Source: Actinomycetes bacterium
GTDB taxonomy: Bacteria; Actinomycetota; Acidimicrobiia; Acidimicrobiales; Palsa-688
Direction: 5' to 3'
NCBI GenBank assembly: GCA_021808425.1
Contig: JAKBBS010000046.1
Coordinates: 1 to 19,856 of the forward strand
Length of the DNA: 19,856 nt
This document shows positions 7,771 through 15,669 of the stretch, in pieces (position 1 is the first letter of the stretch; the number at the start of each line of letters is the position of its first letter). The position numbers were made by a program, and so were the translations under genes. Under the pieces are notes generated by a model. It made no database searches. It was not told where the DNA came from and saw only the letters and a list, made by a program, of their open reading frames with translations.

Positions 7771-8874
7771 AGCGACGAAGTCGATGCACGCGGTGAGTGC
7801 CTCGACGTCGTCGGGGTCGACAGCCGGGAACATCCCGATTCGCAGCTGGTTGCGTCCCAGCTTGCGATACGAGTCGGTGTCGACGATCCCGTTTGCGCGA
7901 AGCGCCTCGTTGACCTTGCCCGCTTCGATCCTGTCTATGAGGTCGACGGTTCCCACAACGTTGCTGCGCTCGTCTGGCTTGGCGACGAACGGCGTAGCGA
8001 ACGTCGAGCGCTCCGCCCACGAGTAGAGGATCTGAGCGGAGCGTTCGCTGCGTCCGGCGGCGAAGTCGAGGCCTCCGTTCGCGAGCATCCAGTCGAGCTG
8101 CACGACGAACAGGAAGAGTGTCGCTAGGGCAGGAGTGTTGTAGGTCTGGTCGAGGCGGCTTTGGGCGATCGCGATGCGAAGATCCAGGAACGCTGGCATC
8201 CACCGGCCGCTCTCGCCTATGCGGGCGACACGCTCGAGGGCTGCCGGCGACAGAAGCGCCACCCAGAGGCCTCCGTCGGACGCAAAGGACTTCTGCGGGG
8301 CGAAGTAGTAAGCGTCCACTTGCGTTGGGTCGAAGCGCAGGCCACCCGCGGCCGAGGTGGCGTCGACCGCCATGATTGCGTCCGCTGCTCCCGCCGGCCG
8401 TACGGGAGTCATCATTACCCCGGTCGAGGTTTCGTTGTGGGTGAGAGCGTACAGGTCGACGTCGTGCGACGGTTCGGGCCACGGGTGGGTGCCGACTGCT
8501 GACCGGATCAGCTGGGGTTCGTCGAGATGCGGTGCGGCCTGGGCGGCTTCGGCGAACTTGGAGGAGAACTCACCGAAGACGAGGTGCTGGCTCGTCGAGT
8601 CGATGAGCCCGAAGGTGGCGATGTCCCAGAAGGCGCTGGAGCCGCCGTTGCCGATCACGACCTCGTATCCCGCCGGGAGGGAGAACAGCTCGGCGAGCCC
8701 ACGGCGCAGCCTTCCCACGAGGGAACGGACCGGTATCTGGCGGTGGCTTGTGCCGAGCAGGTTCGCGGAGGCGGCGTGGAGAGCATCTGCCGCCTCGGAA
8801 CGGATTTTCGTCGGGCCGCAGCCGAACCGGCCGTCTCGGGGGAGCAGCGAAGTGGGAATTCGGATGTCTGTCAC
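7759..8874 (-). CDS. serC: Phosphoserine aminotransferase (mycobacterial type)
   Basis: SerC converts 3-phosphohydroxypyruvate and glutamate to 3-phosphoserine in the serine pathway, using PLP. The chain is 371 residues from GTG 8874 ([21 protein letters not shown]), which matches the usual N-terminus of actinobacterial SerC. Further motifs are [10 protein letters not shown] (75-84), THNETSTGV (145-153), VDATSAAGG (170-178) and [13 protein letters not shown], where Lys195 is the Schiff-base lysine. In-frame starts further up (GTG 8889, ATG 8910) exist but would add residues not expected for the family and would overlap the divergent aminotransferase start. It is divergent from that aminotransferase with only 34 bp between the chosen starts. 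The Suc/Fer-like gene follows 38 bp downstream. Confidence 0.95.
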   Translation of the reverse strand: MTDIRIPTSLLPRDGRFGCGPTKIRSEAADALHAASANLLGTSHRQIPVRSLVGRLRRGLAELFSLPAGYEVVIGNGGSSAFWDIATFGLIDSTSQHLVFGEFSSKFAEAAQAAPHLDEPQLIRSAVGTHPWPEPSHDVDLYALTHNETSTGVMMTPVRPAGAADAIMAVDATSAAGGLRFDPTQVDAYYFAPQKSFASDGGLWVALLSPAALERVARIGESGRWMPAFLDLRIAIAQSRLDQTYNTPALATLFLFVVQLDWMLANGGLDFAAGRSERSAQILYSWAERSTFATPFVAKPDERSNVVGTVDLIDRIEAGKVNEALRANGIVDTDSYRKLGRNQLRIGMFPAVDPDDVEALTACIDFVAGAL

Positions 8875-8908
8875 ATTGGGGTTGGCCACTGTGAAAGCAT
8901 TGCATCTC

Positions 8909-10102
8909 ATGGGTCGAATCTCACAACGCATATCGGCAGTAACCGAATCCGCAACGCTCGCCATCGACGCGAAGGCCAAGGCGCTCAAGGCCTCCGGAGA
9001 GGACGTCATCGGCTTCGGAGCCGGCGAGCCCGACTTCCCCACGCCGGGCCACATCGTCGAGGCGGCCGTAGCGGCATGCCTCGACCCGAAGAACCACAAG
9101 TACACTCCGGCCGGAGGTCTTGCTGAGCTGAAGGCTGCGATAGCGGCCAAGACGAAGCGCGACTCGGGCTTCGAAGTCGCATCCTCCCAGGTTCTCGTAA
9201 CTAATGGCGGCAAGCAGGCGGTTCAAGAGGCTTTCGCGGCACTTCTCGATCCCGGCGACGAGGTTCTCATGCCGACCCCGTACTGGACCACCTACCCCGA
9301 GTCGATCCGACTCGCCGGCGGAGTGCCGGTCGAGGTTCCCACCTCGTGGCAGTCAGGTTTCAAGGTGACCGTCGACCAGCTCGAATCTGCGAGGACCTCC
9401 CGGACGAAGGTGCTCCTCTTTGTCTCGCCCTCGAACCCGACGGGAGCTGTCTATGACTCCGACGAGGTGGAGGAGATCGGACGCTGGGCGGTTGACTCGG
9501 GTGTGTGGGTGCTGACAGACGAGATCTACGAGCATCTCGTGTACGGCGAAACCCGCTTCACCTCCATGCCGGCCGTGGTTCCCGACCTCGCCGACACATG
9601 TGTGGTCGTGAACGGCGTGGCCAAGACCTACGCAATGACCGGCTGGCGGGTCGGCTGGATCATCGGGCCGGCCGATTTGGTCGTCGCCGCCACCAACCTT
9701 CATTCGCACGCGACCGCCAACGTTTGCAACGTCGCGCAGCGGGCCGCGCTCGCCGCGGTCAGCGGGGACTTGAGTGCGGTCGAGGAGATGCGCTCGGTTT
9801 ATGACCGGCGCCGTCGGACCATCACCGGCATGCTCAACGACATTCCAGGTGTCACCTGCCCTGAGCCTCAGGGGGCGTTTTACGCCTTCCCGAGCGTAGA
9901 GGGACTTCTCGGCAGGCCGATCGCCGGCCGTGTCGCGCCGACGTCGCTCGAACTGGCGTCGCTCGTGTTGGACGAGGTAAAGGTGGCGTTCGTGCCGGGG
10001 GAAGCGTTCGGGGCTCCCGGCTATGCAAGATTCTCCTATGCGCTCTCCGACTCGGATTTGGAGGAGGGGATCGGGCGGATCGCGAAGCTGGTCGCCGGCT
10101 GA
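8909..10102 (+). CDS. aspC: Class I PLP-dependent aminotransferase (aspartate aminotransferase type)
   Basis: A 397-residue fold-type I aminotransferase of the Ib aspartate aminotransferase group. Seen are [20 protein letters not shown] at the N-terminus, [12 protein letters not shown] (35-46), [12 protein letters not shown] (98-109), [10 protein letters not shown] (173-182), DEIYEHLVY (204-212) and [16 protein letters not shown] with Schiff-base Lys239. It probably interconverts aspartate/oxaloacetate and glutamate/2-oxoglutarate, though some members prefer aromatic or other substrates. ATG 8909 gives the N-terminus usual for the family; GTG 8891 in the same frame is an alternative. There is no clear Shine-Dalgarno. 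It is divergent from serC and convergent with leuD; the 62-bp gap to leuD (10103-10164) holds no obvious terminator. Confidence 0.9.
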   Translation: MGRISQRISAVTESATLAIDAKAKALKASGEDVIGFGAGEPDFPTPGHIVEAAVAACLDPKNHKYTPAGGLAELKAAIAAKTKRDSGFEVASSQVLVTNGGKQAVQEAFAALLDPGDEVLMPTPYWTTYPESIRLAGGVPVEVPTSWQSGFKVTVDQLESARTSRTKVLLFVSPSNPTGAVYDSDEVEEIGRWAVDSGVWVLTDEIYEHLVYGETRFTSMPAVVPDLADTCVVVNGVAKTYAMTGWRVGWIIGPADLVVAATNLHSHATANVCNVAQRAALAAVSGDLSAVEEMRSVYDRRRRTITGMLNDIPGVTCPEPQGAFYAFPSVEGLLGRPIAGRVAPTSLELASLVLDEVKVAFVPGEAFGAPGYARFSYALSDSDLEEGIGRIAKLVAG

Positions 10103-10164
10103 GCCAAGCTGCAGCGACGGCCGGTGACAGGCTCGGGTAGCGGCGACGACGGCGGGCTGCTGGA

Positions 10165-10764
10165 TCAGGCGGTAGCGACAGCCGGCAGCCAGCGGGGCCG
10201 CCCCGCTTCATGGGCTGCTACAGCGGACTCGTGGACGAGAGTGAGGCCGATGTCGTCCAGACCCTCGAGGAGCCGGTGCTGCGTGTGGGGATCGAGAGGG
10301 AATGAGCCCTCGATCCCCGCGGCCGGCGCTGACACGACGAGGCGCTCGACGTCGACGGTGATCTCCAGCGTCGGGTCTGCAGCCACTGCGTCGAGCAGGG
10401 CGCGGCCCACCTCGGGCTCGACTTTTACCGGGATAAGTCCAGCCTTGGTGCAGTTGTTGGCGAAGATGTCCCCGAACCGCGGCGAGATCACCGCGGTGAA
10501 GCCATAGTCGGTGAGCGCCCACACGGCGTGCTCTCGCGAGGACCCAGTCCCGAAGTTCGGGCCCGCTACGAGGATGGACGCCCCTGCGTGCTCGGGCCGG
10601 TTGAGAACGAAGTCCCTGTCGTCGCGCCACTCGGCGAAGAGGCCCTTTGCGAACCCTGTCCGCTCCACCTTCTTCAGCCAGTCGCTCGGGATTATCTGGT
10701 CGGTGTCGACATCGGAGCGGTCGAGCGGTACTGCGGTGCCGGAAACGACCTTGACTGGTTCCAT
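10165..10764 (-). CDS. leuD: 3-Isopropylmalate dehydratase, small subunit
   Basis: LeuD pairs with LeuC to isomerise 2-isopropylmalate to 3-isopropylmalate in leucine synthesis. The 199-residue length fits. The swivel-domain motifs are SDVDTDQIIPSDWLKK near the N-terminus, GPNFGTGSSREHAVWAL (about 69-85) and ISPRFGDIFANNCTKAGLIPV (about 93-113). The ATG at 10764 has AGGAGA about 11 nt upstream. It lies 68 bp downstream of leuC, and that spacer contains the 7-bp tandem repeat. The C-terminal tail runs a little past the usual end of the family and is poorly conserved. Confidence 0.96.
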   Translation of the reverse strand: MEPVKVVSGTAVPLDRSDVDTDQIIPSDWLKKVERTGFAKGLFAEWRDDRDFVLNRPEHAGASILVAGPNFGTGSSREHAVWALTDYGFTAVISPRFGDIFANNCTKAGLIPVKVEPEVGRALLDAVAADPTLEITVDVERLVVSAPAAGIEGSFPLDPHTQHRLLEGLDDIGLTLVHESAVAAHEAGRPRWLPAVATA

Positions 10765-10783
10765 TTTGAGTTCGGTCTCCTGG

Positions 10784-10818
10784 GGTGTGCGGTGTGCGGT
10801 GTGCGGTGTGCGGTGTGC
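10784..10818 (+). repeat. Heptanucleotide tandem repeat (GGTGTGC)x5 between leuC and leuD
   Basis: Five perfect tandem copies of GGTGTGC (10784-10818), with a partial GG of a sixth, fill half of the 68-bp leuC-leuD spacer. On the coding (minus) strand it reads GCACACC repeated. It ends about 14 bp after the leuC stop and lies upstream of the leuD Shine-Dalgarno, outside both CDSs. Such perfect short tandem arrays are prone to slipped-strand copy number change. Confidence 0.97.
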
Positions 10819-10832
10819 GGAGGGGTCGTCAG

Positions 10833-12236
10833 CTAGTCCAGGTCCGACGGGGCTGCGAAGTGTCCTGCGACCGCCGTCGCAGCGGCAACCGCGGGGGAGA
10901 CGAGGTGTGTGCGTCCTCCTCGGCCCTGGCGTCCCTCGAAGTTACGGTTGGAGGTGGACGCGGCCCTCTCACCCGGTGCGAGCTTGTCGGGGTTCATGGC
11001 GAGACACATCGAGCACCCTGGGTTCCGCCACTCGAACCCAGCATCCGTGAATACCTGGTCCAGACCTTCCCGTTCGGCCTGCTCCTTGACGGCGCCGGAA
11101 CCTGGGACGACCAGCGCTCGGACTCCTCCGGACACCTTGCGGCCCGCAAGCACTCCCGCAGCAGCGCGCAGGTCTTCGATACGCCCGTTGGTGCAGGATC
11201 CGATGAATACCGTATCGACTGCAACGTCACGCATGGCGGTTCCAGGCGCCAGTCCCATGTACGCAAGTGCTCTGGAGGCGGCCTCGCGGGCGGCCCCATC
11301 GAACGATCCTGGGTCCGGCACGCTAGAGGCGATCGGAACGACCTGGCTCGGGTTGGTACCCCAGGACACGTACGGGCTCAATTTGGAGGCATCGACGGTC
11401 ACGGTACGGTCGAATGTTGCACCGGGGTCGGTTGTCAGACTCCGCCAGTCCGACACCGCATCGTCCCAGTCGGCGCCCTTCGGTGCGTAGCGGCGTCCCT
11501 CGATGTAGGCGAACGTCGTGTCGTCAGGCGCGATCATCCCCGCCCTCGCGCCGCCCTCGATCGACATGTTGCAAACCGTCATCCGGCCTTCCATCGAAAG
11601 CCCGCGTATGGCGTCGCCGCGGTACTCGATTATGTGGCCCATGCCCCCTCCCGTTCCGATCTGACCGATGATCGCGAGCACTAGGTCCTTCGGCCCGACT
11701 CCCTCGGCCAGCGGGCCCACCACTTCGACGACCATCGTCTTCGGTCGGCTCTGCGGGAGGGTCTGAGTGGCGAGCACGTGCTCGACCTCACTCGTCCCGA
11801 TCCCGAAAGCCAGCGCCCCGAAGGCCCCGTGAGTGGAGGTGTGGCTGTCGCCGCAGACGATCGTCATGCCCGGCTGGGTGAGACCCAGCTCCGGACCGAT
11901 GATGTGGACGATCCCCTGGTTCGGGTCTCCCATCGCGAGGAGGGTGATGCCGAACTCCTCACAGTTCGCCGCTAGAACCTCCATCTGGCGGGCGGAAATC
12001 GGGTCCTCAACTGGTCCGCTCAAAGCCGTCGTCGGGACATTGTGGTCCATCGTTGCAATAGTGCGATCGGGGCGGCGCACTGACCTGCCCGCCATCCGAA
12101 GCCCGTCAAACGCTTGGGGGGACGTCACCTCGTGTACGAGGTGCATGTCGATGTAGAGCAGGTCCGGTTCTCCATCGCTGGAGCGCACCACATGGCGGTT
12201 CCAGACCTTCTCGGCCATCGTCAGTTGTTCGGTCAC
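10833..12236 (-). CDS. leuC: 3-Isopropylmalate dehydratase, large subunit
   Basis: LeuC carries the [4Fe-4S] cluster of isopropylmalate isomerase. The 467-residue length is typical. The aconitase-family motifs are [20 protein letters not shown] (128-147), FIGSCTNGR with Cys348, and NPGCSMC with Cys408 and Cys411; these three cysteines bind the cluster. The GTG start at 12236 has GGAAGG about 9 nt upstream and overlaps the hydrolase stop as GTGA, a 4-bp overlap that suggests translational coupling. An ATG at 12218 is an alternative. It is in an operon with the upstream alpha/beta hydrolase and with leuD; leuA and leuB are not in the window. Confidence 0.97.
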   Translation of the reverse strand: MTEQLTMAEKVWNRHVVRSSDGEPDLLYIDMHLVHEVTSPQAFDGLRMAGRSVRRPDRTIATMDHNVPTTALSGPVEDPISARQMEVLAANCEEFGITLLAMGDPNQGIVHIIGPELGLTQPGMTIVCGDSHTSTHGAFGALAFGIGTSEVEHVLATQTLPQSRPKTMVVEVVGPLAEGVGPKDLVLAIIGQIGTGGGMGHIIEYRGDAIRGLSMEGRMTVCNMSIEGGARAGMIAPDDTTFAYIEGRRYAPKGADWDDAVSDWRSLTTDPGATFDRTVTVDASKLSPYVSWGTNPSQVVPIASSVPDPGSFDGAAREAASRALAYMGLAPGTAMRDVAVDTVFIGSCTNGRIEDLRAAAGVLAGRKVSGGVRALVVPGSGAVKEQAEREGLDQVFTDAGFEWRNPGCSMCLAMNPDKLAPGERAASTSNRNFEGRQGRGGRTHLVSPAVAAATAVAGHFAAPSDLD

Positions 12237-13159
12237 GGCTGTACACCTTCCACTGCAGGGTCAAGGTTTGATGGCTTGATTCTAAGGCGGTCCCGCGAGC
12301 GGCTCCGTGTGGCGTCGCAGGCTTCGAGCAGGGCAGGCACGAACAGGTCCGAGTAGTCGACGCAGGCACGGTGATCGGCGTCGACGGGCACCACCTTCGA
12401 GTTGGGGATCAGCTCGGCCAGCGCACGTTGGCGCTCCGGCGAGACGGTGCTATCACGCTCGGTCACTACGATGGCAGTCGGGACGTCGACTTTCGAGAGC
12501 CAGCGGGTCGCATCATAGTTAGCGAGAGCCAGACCTGCTTGGAGCACAGCGGCCGGATCATGGCGTCGCCACTCCTCGGCGGCCCACTCGCTCGCCGAGT
12601 GGTTACGCCGCCATCTTGTGACAGCGCGGTCCATGGCAAGGTTCCTTAGAAGTGGCGGGGTCACCGATATGGCAACTGTGGCACCGAACCAGAGGTTGGT
12701 CAGCGCCTTTGGTCGTTGCCGTATGGCGAACGACGGGGCCGTAGCGCAGAGGACGAGCTCTCGAACGACCTCGGGGTGACGAAGCCAGAGAAGCTGGGCG
12801 ATAGGGCCGCCCATCGAGTAGCCGACAACCGTGCAGGGACCGACGGCCAACTGCCTGACGAGAGCTGCGGCGTCGTCGGCGCAATCCTCGAGGCGGAATG
12901 GCCTCCGGCTGCGGATGCCCCTCCCGTGGCCGCGATGGTCGAGGGCTATGGAGCGGTAGCGGTCGCTCAACGCCGGGAAGCAGCGGTACCAATTGAGCGC
13001 CGCGCTCGACGTCCAGCCGTGCAGGAGAAGCACGGGAGCCTGGTCGTCTCCGTCGCCGTCCGCAGGAGCTGGGGGAGGCCCAGAGTCGAACATCCAGGTC
13101 CGTCCGCGTCCGGCAAGATCGAACGCTTGGGTCACGGGGAGGTCGGGAGGAATTTCCAC
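12233..13159 (-). CDS. Alpha/beta-fold hydrolase, first gene of the leuCD operon
   Basis: A 308-residue alpha/beta hydrolase without a signal peptide. The oxyanion motif LLLHGWTSS is at 44-52, the LDHRGHGRG strand-loop at 73-81, the nucleophile elbow GYSMGG with Ser115, and the likely acid and base are Asp236 (TERDSTV) and His263 (DADHRA). The family includes esterases, lactonases and C-C hydrolases, so the substrate cannot be assigned. The start is GTG 13159 with no Shine-Dalgarno; a TAGCCT box (13171-13166, minus strand) sits at the right distance for a leaderless mRNA. A 24-bp perfect palindrome overlaps that box. Its stop overlaps the leuC start by 4 bp, so it is transcribed and probably translated together with leuC. 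Confidence 0.85.
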   Translation of the reverse strand: MEIPPDLPVTQAFDLAGRGRTWMFDSGPPPAPADGDGDDQAPVLLLHGWTSSAALNWYRCFPALSDRYRSIALDHRGHGRGIRSRRPFRLEDCADDAAALVRQLAVGPCTVVGYSMGGPIAQLLWLRHPEVVRELVLCATAPSFAIRQRPKALTNLWFGATVAISVTPPLLRNLAMDRAVTRWRRNHSASEWAAEEWRRHDPAAVLQAGLALANYDATRWLSKVDVPTAIVVTERDSTVSPERQRALAELIPNSKVVPVDADHRACVDYSDLFVPALLEACDATRSRSRDRLRIKPSNLDPAVEGVQP

Positions 13160-13168
13160 CGCGCCAGG

Positions 13169-13192
13169 CTAAAGCAACCGAGGTTGCTTTAG
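13169..13192. promoter_or_regulatory. 24-bp perfect inverted repeat (operator candidate) before hydrolase-leuCD
   Basis: CTAAAGCAACC (13169-13179) and GGTTGCTTTAG (13182-13192) are perfect 11-bp arms around a 2-bp centre. The element begins 10 bp upstream of the hydrolase GTG and overlaps the predicted -10 box TAGCCT of a leaderless minus-strand promoter, the ideal place for a repressor. The tiny loop and absence of a T-tract argue against a terminator. In Corynebacterium and Streptomyces, leuCD is controlled by an IclR-type regulator (LtbR, NdgR); no such gene lies in this window, and the regulator here is unknown. Confidence 0.7.
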
Positions 13193-13270
13193 GCGGAGGA
13201 CCCCGTTTGTGACGCTGTGGCGTGGCGAGCCATGCGCCCAGCCTGTGCCGGGTTCCCGTCCAGCTTGCGT

Positions 13271-13885
13271 CTAGCTGGCGGCGGCTGCGGCGCACGCGTG
13301 GCGGTGGCGCTGGAGCGCCCACGTCACGGACTCGTTGGCTATCGCCGGATGGTAACGCCAGCGCATCAACTGTCGCTCCACCTCCTCCGCTTCCTCTCCG
13401 AGTTCCAAGAGGCTCAACGCAAGCTGACGGCTCCGCCTTCGCGCGGCCTCGGCCGGCGGCAGATGCGACTGCTCAAGCTGCCAAGCGTCGTGGGCGCGCT
13501 GAAGCTCAGTTGGAAGATGCGAAACTTGGCGGCGGCTAAGGGGAGGCAGGCGACGTACTACTTCGAGCTCGCCTGGAGCTGCCGGGCGGCCGAGCCCGAA
13601 GACGACCATCCGGTTGAGGGTACGGAAGAACGCCGAGTTGCGGCCTGCCTTGTCCCCCAACCCGAGAGCTCGGGCGGTCTCCGCAACTGGCATTTCGAAG
13701 CCGGTCGGGGCGGCGTCAAGACCCGCTGCGATTCGCCGGAGCAGCCAAGTAGTGCTGGGGCCGATCAGCGCAAGCCAAAACCTTTCCACGTAGACCGAGC
13801 GTGGATCGAATCCTTCGGGGACAGTCGACACCTCTTCCCATGGTCGGATCGTGATCGTGTCGCTGTCGAGTGTGATGAGTGTCAT
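13271..13885 (-). CDS. Conserved actinobacterial protein of unknown function, possible winged-helix
   Basis: A 204-residue protein I recognise only as resembling conserved hypothetical proteins of actinobacteria, not a named family. Residues 31-53 (VYVERFWLALIGPSTTWLLR and onward) and 65-100 (MPVAETARALGLG, GRNSAFFRTLNRMVVFGLGR) look like helices with a possible helix-turn-helix or winged-helix arrangement. PPLSRRQVSHLPTELQRAH follows, then an Arg/Ala-rich C-terminus. ATG 13885 has a strong Shine-Dalgarno (GGAGG, 8 nt upstream); an upstream in-frame extension to 13948 would translate the AT-rich promoter and is rejected. The upstream region is strikingly AT-rich. It ends 111 bp before the palindrome and hydrolase gene in the same direction. 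A DNA-binding role is inference. Confidence 0.75.
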   Translation of the reverse strand: MTLITLDSDTITIRPWEEVSTVPEGFDPRSVYVERFWLALIGPSTTWLLRRIAAGLDAAPTGFEMPVAETARALGLGDKAGRNSAFFRTLNRMVVFGLGRPAAPGELEVVRRLPPLSRRQVSHLPTELQRAHDAWQLEQSHLPPAEAARRRSRQLALSLLELGEEAEEVERQLMRWRYHPAIANESVTWALQRHRHACAAAAAS

Positions 13886-13907
13886 GTAGTTATCCTCCGA
13901 ACTGTAG

Positions 13908-13966
13908 TCATATATATGAGAATAGTATAGCAAAATATGAAATAGCAAAAAAAAATAAGAAATTCT
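13908..13966 (-). promoter_or_regulatory. AT-rich promoter region of the 13271-13885 gene
   Basis: About 80% A+T by hand count over roughly 60 nt in an otherwise GC-rich window. It contains a perfect 12-bp palindrome TCATATATATGA (13908-13919), a TATACT -10 candidate on the minus strand (13929-13924), a 9-bp direct repeat ATAGCAAAA at 13927-13935 and 13942-13950, and a run of nine or more A (T on the minus strand). The predicted start of transcription falls in the palindrome, which would suit repression or autoregulation. No clear -35; the T-tract could act as an UP-like element. Confidence 0.55.
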
Positions 13967-14147
13967 GACCGGATGCGCATCGGCGGGCCTGCCGGGGCGT
14001 CCTGATTAGGGATGCGGAGCTCGGTCGGTAGGGTTGCCCCCTTAGGAGAGCGAAATATCCGGTGTGCCCCTCTGCTACGCCGGTACGAACATTGCGGGAC
14101 TCCGTTCGTAGGAACTGTGCGTGTAATCACACGGAAAACGTGCAATT
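13967..14147. other. Intergenic region before the sirtuin gene
   Basis: About 180 bp of ordinary GC content between the AT-rich promoter and the sirtuin ATG. I see no tRNA or other RNA gene. A short inverted repeat CGTGT-AATC-ACACG (14120-14133) lies 14 bp before the sirtuin start and could be a small operator or nothing. No convincing sirtuin promoter or Shine-Dalgarno is visible. Confidence 0.35.
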
Positions 14148-14990
14148 ATGCTCACAGTCTTAGTGGATGAAGATGCGAGCGAACCAGCCGACGCACGGAG
14201 CGTGTTGTGTGAGAATCGAGTGGTGGACGACGTCGAGGGGCTCATCGATGCCTCGGCAATCGTGCGACGAGCCAGAAGGATCACGGTCCTAACCGGCGCA
14301 GGTATCTCCACCGATAGCGGCATCCCTGACTTTCGCGGCCCCAACGGGGTCTGGACCCGGAACCCAGGTGCAGAGCGCACCTCGAATATTGAGAGCTACC
14401 TGGGAGATCCTGCTGTTCGCCGGCTCTCGTGGCGTCAACGGGTCGAGTCGCCTACGTGGAGCGCCGAGCCCAACGACGGGCATAAGGCCCTGGTGCACCT
14501 CGAGCGTCAGGGCCGTCTCGCCGCCTTACTTACCCAGAATGTCGACGGTCTCCATCAAAAGGCAGGTAACGATCCGACCCTGGTGGTGGAGCTGCACGGG
14601 ACCATCCGTCGCGTCCTTTGTTTGGGGTGCGGTGACGAGGGTCCGATGCAGGCGGCTCTGGAGCGGGTACGGGCGGGTGATCCGGACCCGGCCTGCGCGC
14701 GCTGCGGGGGGATACTCAAGTCTGCGACTATCAGCTTCGGCCAGTCGCTCGACCCGGAAGTAGTCGCGACCGCCGAGCAGGCTGCTCGATCCTGCGACGT
14801 GATGCTCGTGATCGGCACCACGCTGACAGTTCATCCTGCCGCAAGTCTCGTACCGCTCGCGTACAGCGCAGGTGCAGTGTTGGTGATACTGAACGCCCAG
14901 CCGACCCCCTACGACGAGATAGCCGCCTCCGTCGTGCGAACCCCCATCAGCGCCGCTGTTGTGCGCCTAGTCGACGGATATTTGCCTTGA
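14148..14990 (+). CDS. Sir2-family NAD-dependent protein deacylase
   Basis: A sirtuin that removes acyl groups from lysine using NAD+, giving nicotinamide and O-acyl-ADP-ribose. All core motifs are present: GAGISTDSGIPDFRGPNGVW (50-69), TQNVDGLHQKAG (129-140), the catalytic His150 in ELHGT, the zinc cysteines Cys158/Cys161 and Cys183/Cys186, and IGTTLTVHPAA (222-232). The protein is 280 residues from ATG 14148. The first 25 or so residues are not typical, and an in-frame GTG at 14220 would give a more usual N-terminus, so the start is uncertain. Its 3' end overlaps the convergent nitroreductase by 24 bp. Targets are unknown; acyl-CoA synthetases and related enzymes are common sirtuin targets in bacteria. 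Confidence 0.93.
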   Translation: MLTVLVDEDASEPADARSVLCENRVVDDVEGLIDASAIVRRARRITVLTGAGISTDSGIPDFRGPNGVWTRNPGAERTSNIESYLGDPAVRRLSWRQRVESPTWSAEPNDGHKALVHLERQGRLAALLTQNVDGLHQKAGNDPTLVVELHGTIRRVLCLGCGDEGPMQAALERVRAGDPDPACARCGGILKSATISFGQSLDPEVVATAEQAARSCDVMLVIGTTLTVHPAASLVPLAYSAGAVLVILNAQPTPYDEIAASVVRTPISAAVVRLVDGYLP

Positions 14991-15641
14991 CGACGCTCGC
15001 GCTGGTTGGTCGCCGGTTGCGATCGACCATCCGCCCCTGACAACCACGTCGTCAAGGGATCGTAGCGCTCTCGGGCGGCGCTGCGGACCGCCCTGTTCGC
15101 CGCCCCCGCTACGCTGCCCCACCTCTACGGCGCGCCGCCCCAGCGCCACGGCACCTAGCGCAGTCAATTCGCCTGGGACAGCGAACTCCGAGCGCAACCT
15201 TTCCTCGCCGCCCGGTCTCAATCTGAAAAACAACGCCCCCAGCCCCTCAGACTCCGCCGCCAAAAGGAGCAGCATCGTCGCAAAAGACGTGTCTACGATC
15301 CAGTACGGCACGCTCCATGGCAGCACGGACGACGATTTGTCCGCCTCGCTGTAGCGCTTGTCGTAAGCAGCCTGGCTAGTCCACGGAACTATCACGACGG
15401 GAGCCCTCAGCAGGCCGGGGAGCGTCGGAGCGGCCAGCCATTCCGCCGACGTGTCTGCGGTCCAAAAACGCGAAGTCTGGTCACGACCCTCAAGCACCAA
15501 GAAGGCCCATCCCTGCGTATGGCCCGCAGACGGCGCCCGGCGCGCCAGGTCGAGCAGACGGTCGACGGTCGACGGATCAAGGGGCTCGTCGGAGAAGTCT
15601 CTGCACATCCGTCTCGACCGAACCAGATCTTCCAGCTCCAT
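14967..15641 (-). CDS. Nitroreductase-family flavoprotein
   Basis: A 224-residue FMN-dependent nitroreductase-fold protein. The N-terminus has LVRSRRMCRDFSDEPLD, matching the RxxRxF phosphate-binding start of the family, followed by LLDLARRAPSAGHTQGWAF (30-48). The middle carries DTSFATMLLLLAAESEGLGALFF, the typical helix and FMN contact. Substrates could be quinones, nitro compounds or other hydride acceptors; nothing here decides. The ATG at 15641 has a weak AAGG-type Shine-Dalgarno. It is divergent from the rhodanese-MoeB gene with a 28-bp gap and overlaps the end of the sirtuin gene. The C-terminal 50 residues are Arg/Gly-rich and poorly conserved. Confidence 0.9.
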   Translation of the reverse strand: MELEDLVRSRRMCRDFSDEPLDPSTVDRLLDLARRAPSAGHTQGWAFLVLEGRDQTSRFWTADTSAEWLAAPTLPGLLRAPVVIVPWTSQAAYDKRYSEADKSSSVLPWSVPYWIVDTSFATMLLLLAAESEGLGALFFRLRPGGEERLRSEFAVPGELTALGAVALGRRAVEVGQRSGGGEQGGPQRRPRALRSLDDVVVRGGWSIATGDQPARASSRQISVD

Positions 15642-15657
15642 TTCCCGACCTTAGAGG

Positions 15658-15663
15658 TAATAT
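15658..15663 (+). promoter_or_regulatory. Candidate -10 box for a leaderless rhodanese-moeB transcript
   Basis: TAATAT ends 6 nt before the ATG at 15670, so transcription would start at the A of the start codon. The 28-bp gap to the divergent nitroreductase leaves little space, and no Shine-Dalgarno is present. No -35 hexamer is recognisable. Confidence 0.45.
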
Positions 15664-15669
15664 TTACCC

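Noticed and set aside
10103..10164. Terminator between the convergent aminotransferase and leuD genes
   Set aside because: No stem of useful length followed by a T-tract is visible on either strand.
10785..11684. Plus-strand ORF starting with a Cys/Val/Arg-rich periodic segment
   Set aside because: The periodic residues come from translating the 7-bp repeat, and the rest is antisense to leuC, which has full family motifs.
13169..13192. Palindrome as an intrinsic terminator of the 13271-13885 gene
   Set aside because: The loop is only 2 nt and no T-tract follows on the minus strand; the overlap with a promoter-like box fits an operator better.
13886..13948. N-terminal extension of the 13271-13885 protein into the AT-rich region
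   Set aside because: The extension translates promoter-like DNA, and ATG 13885 has a strong GGAGG at the right spacing.
13882..14145. Minus-strand 87-residue ORF in the gap before the sirtuin
   Set aside because: No family resemblance, and its C-terminal half is only the translated AT-rich tract.
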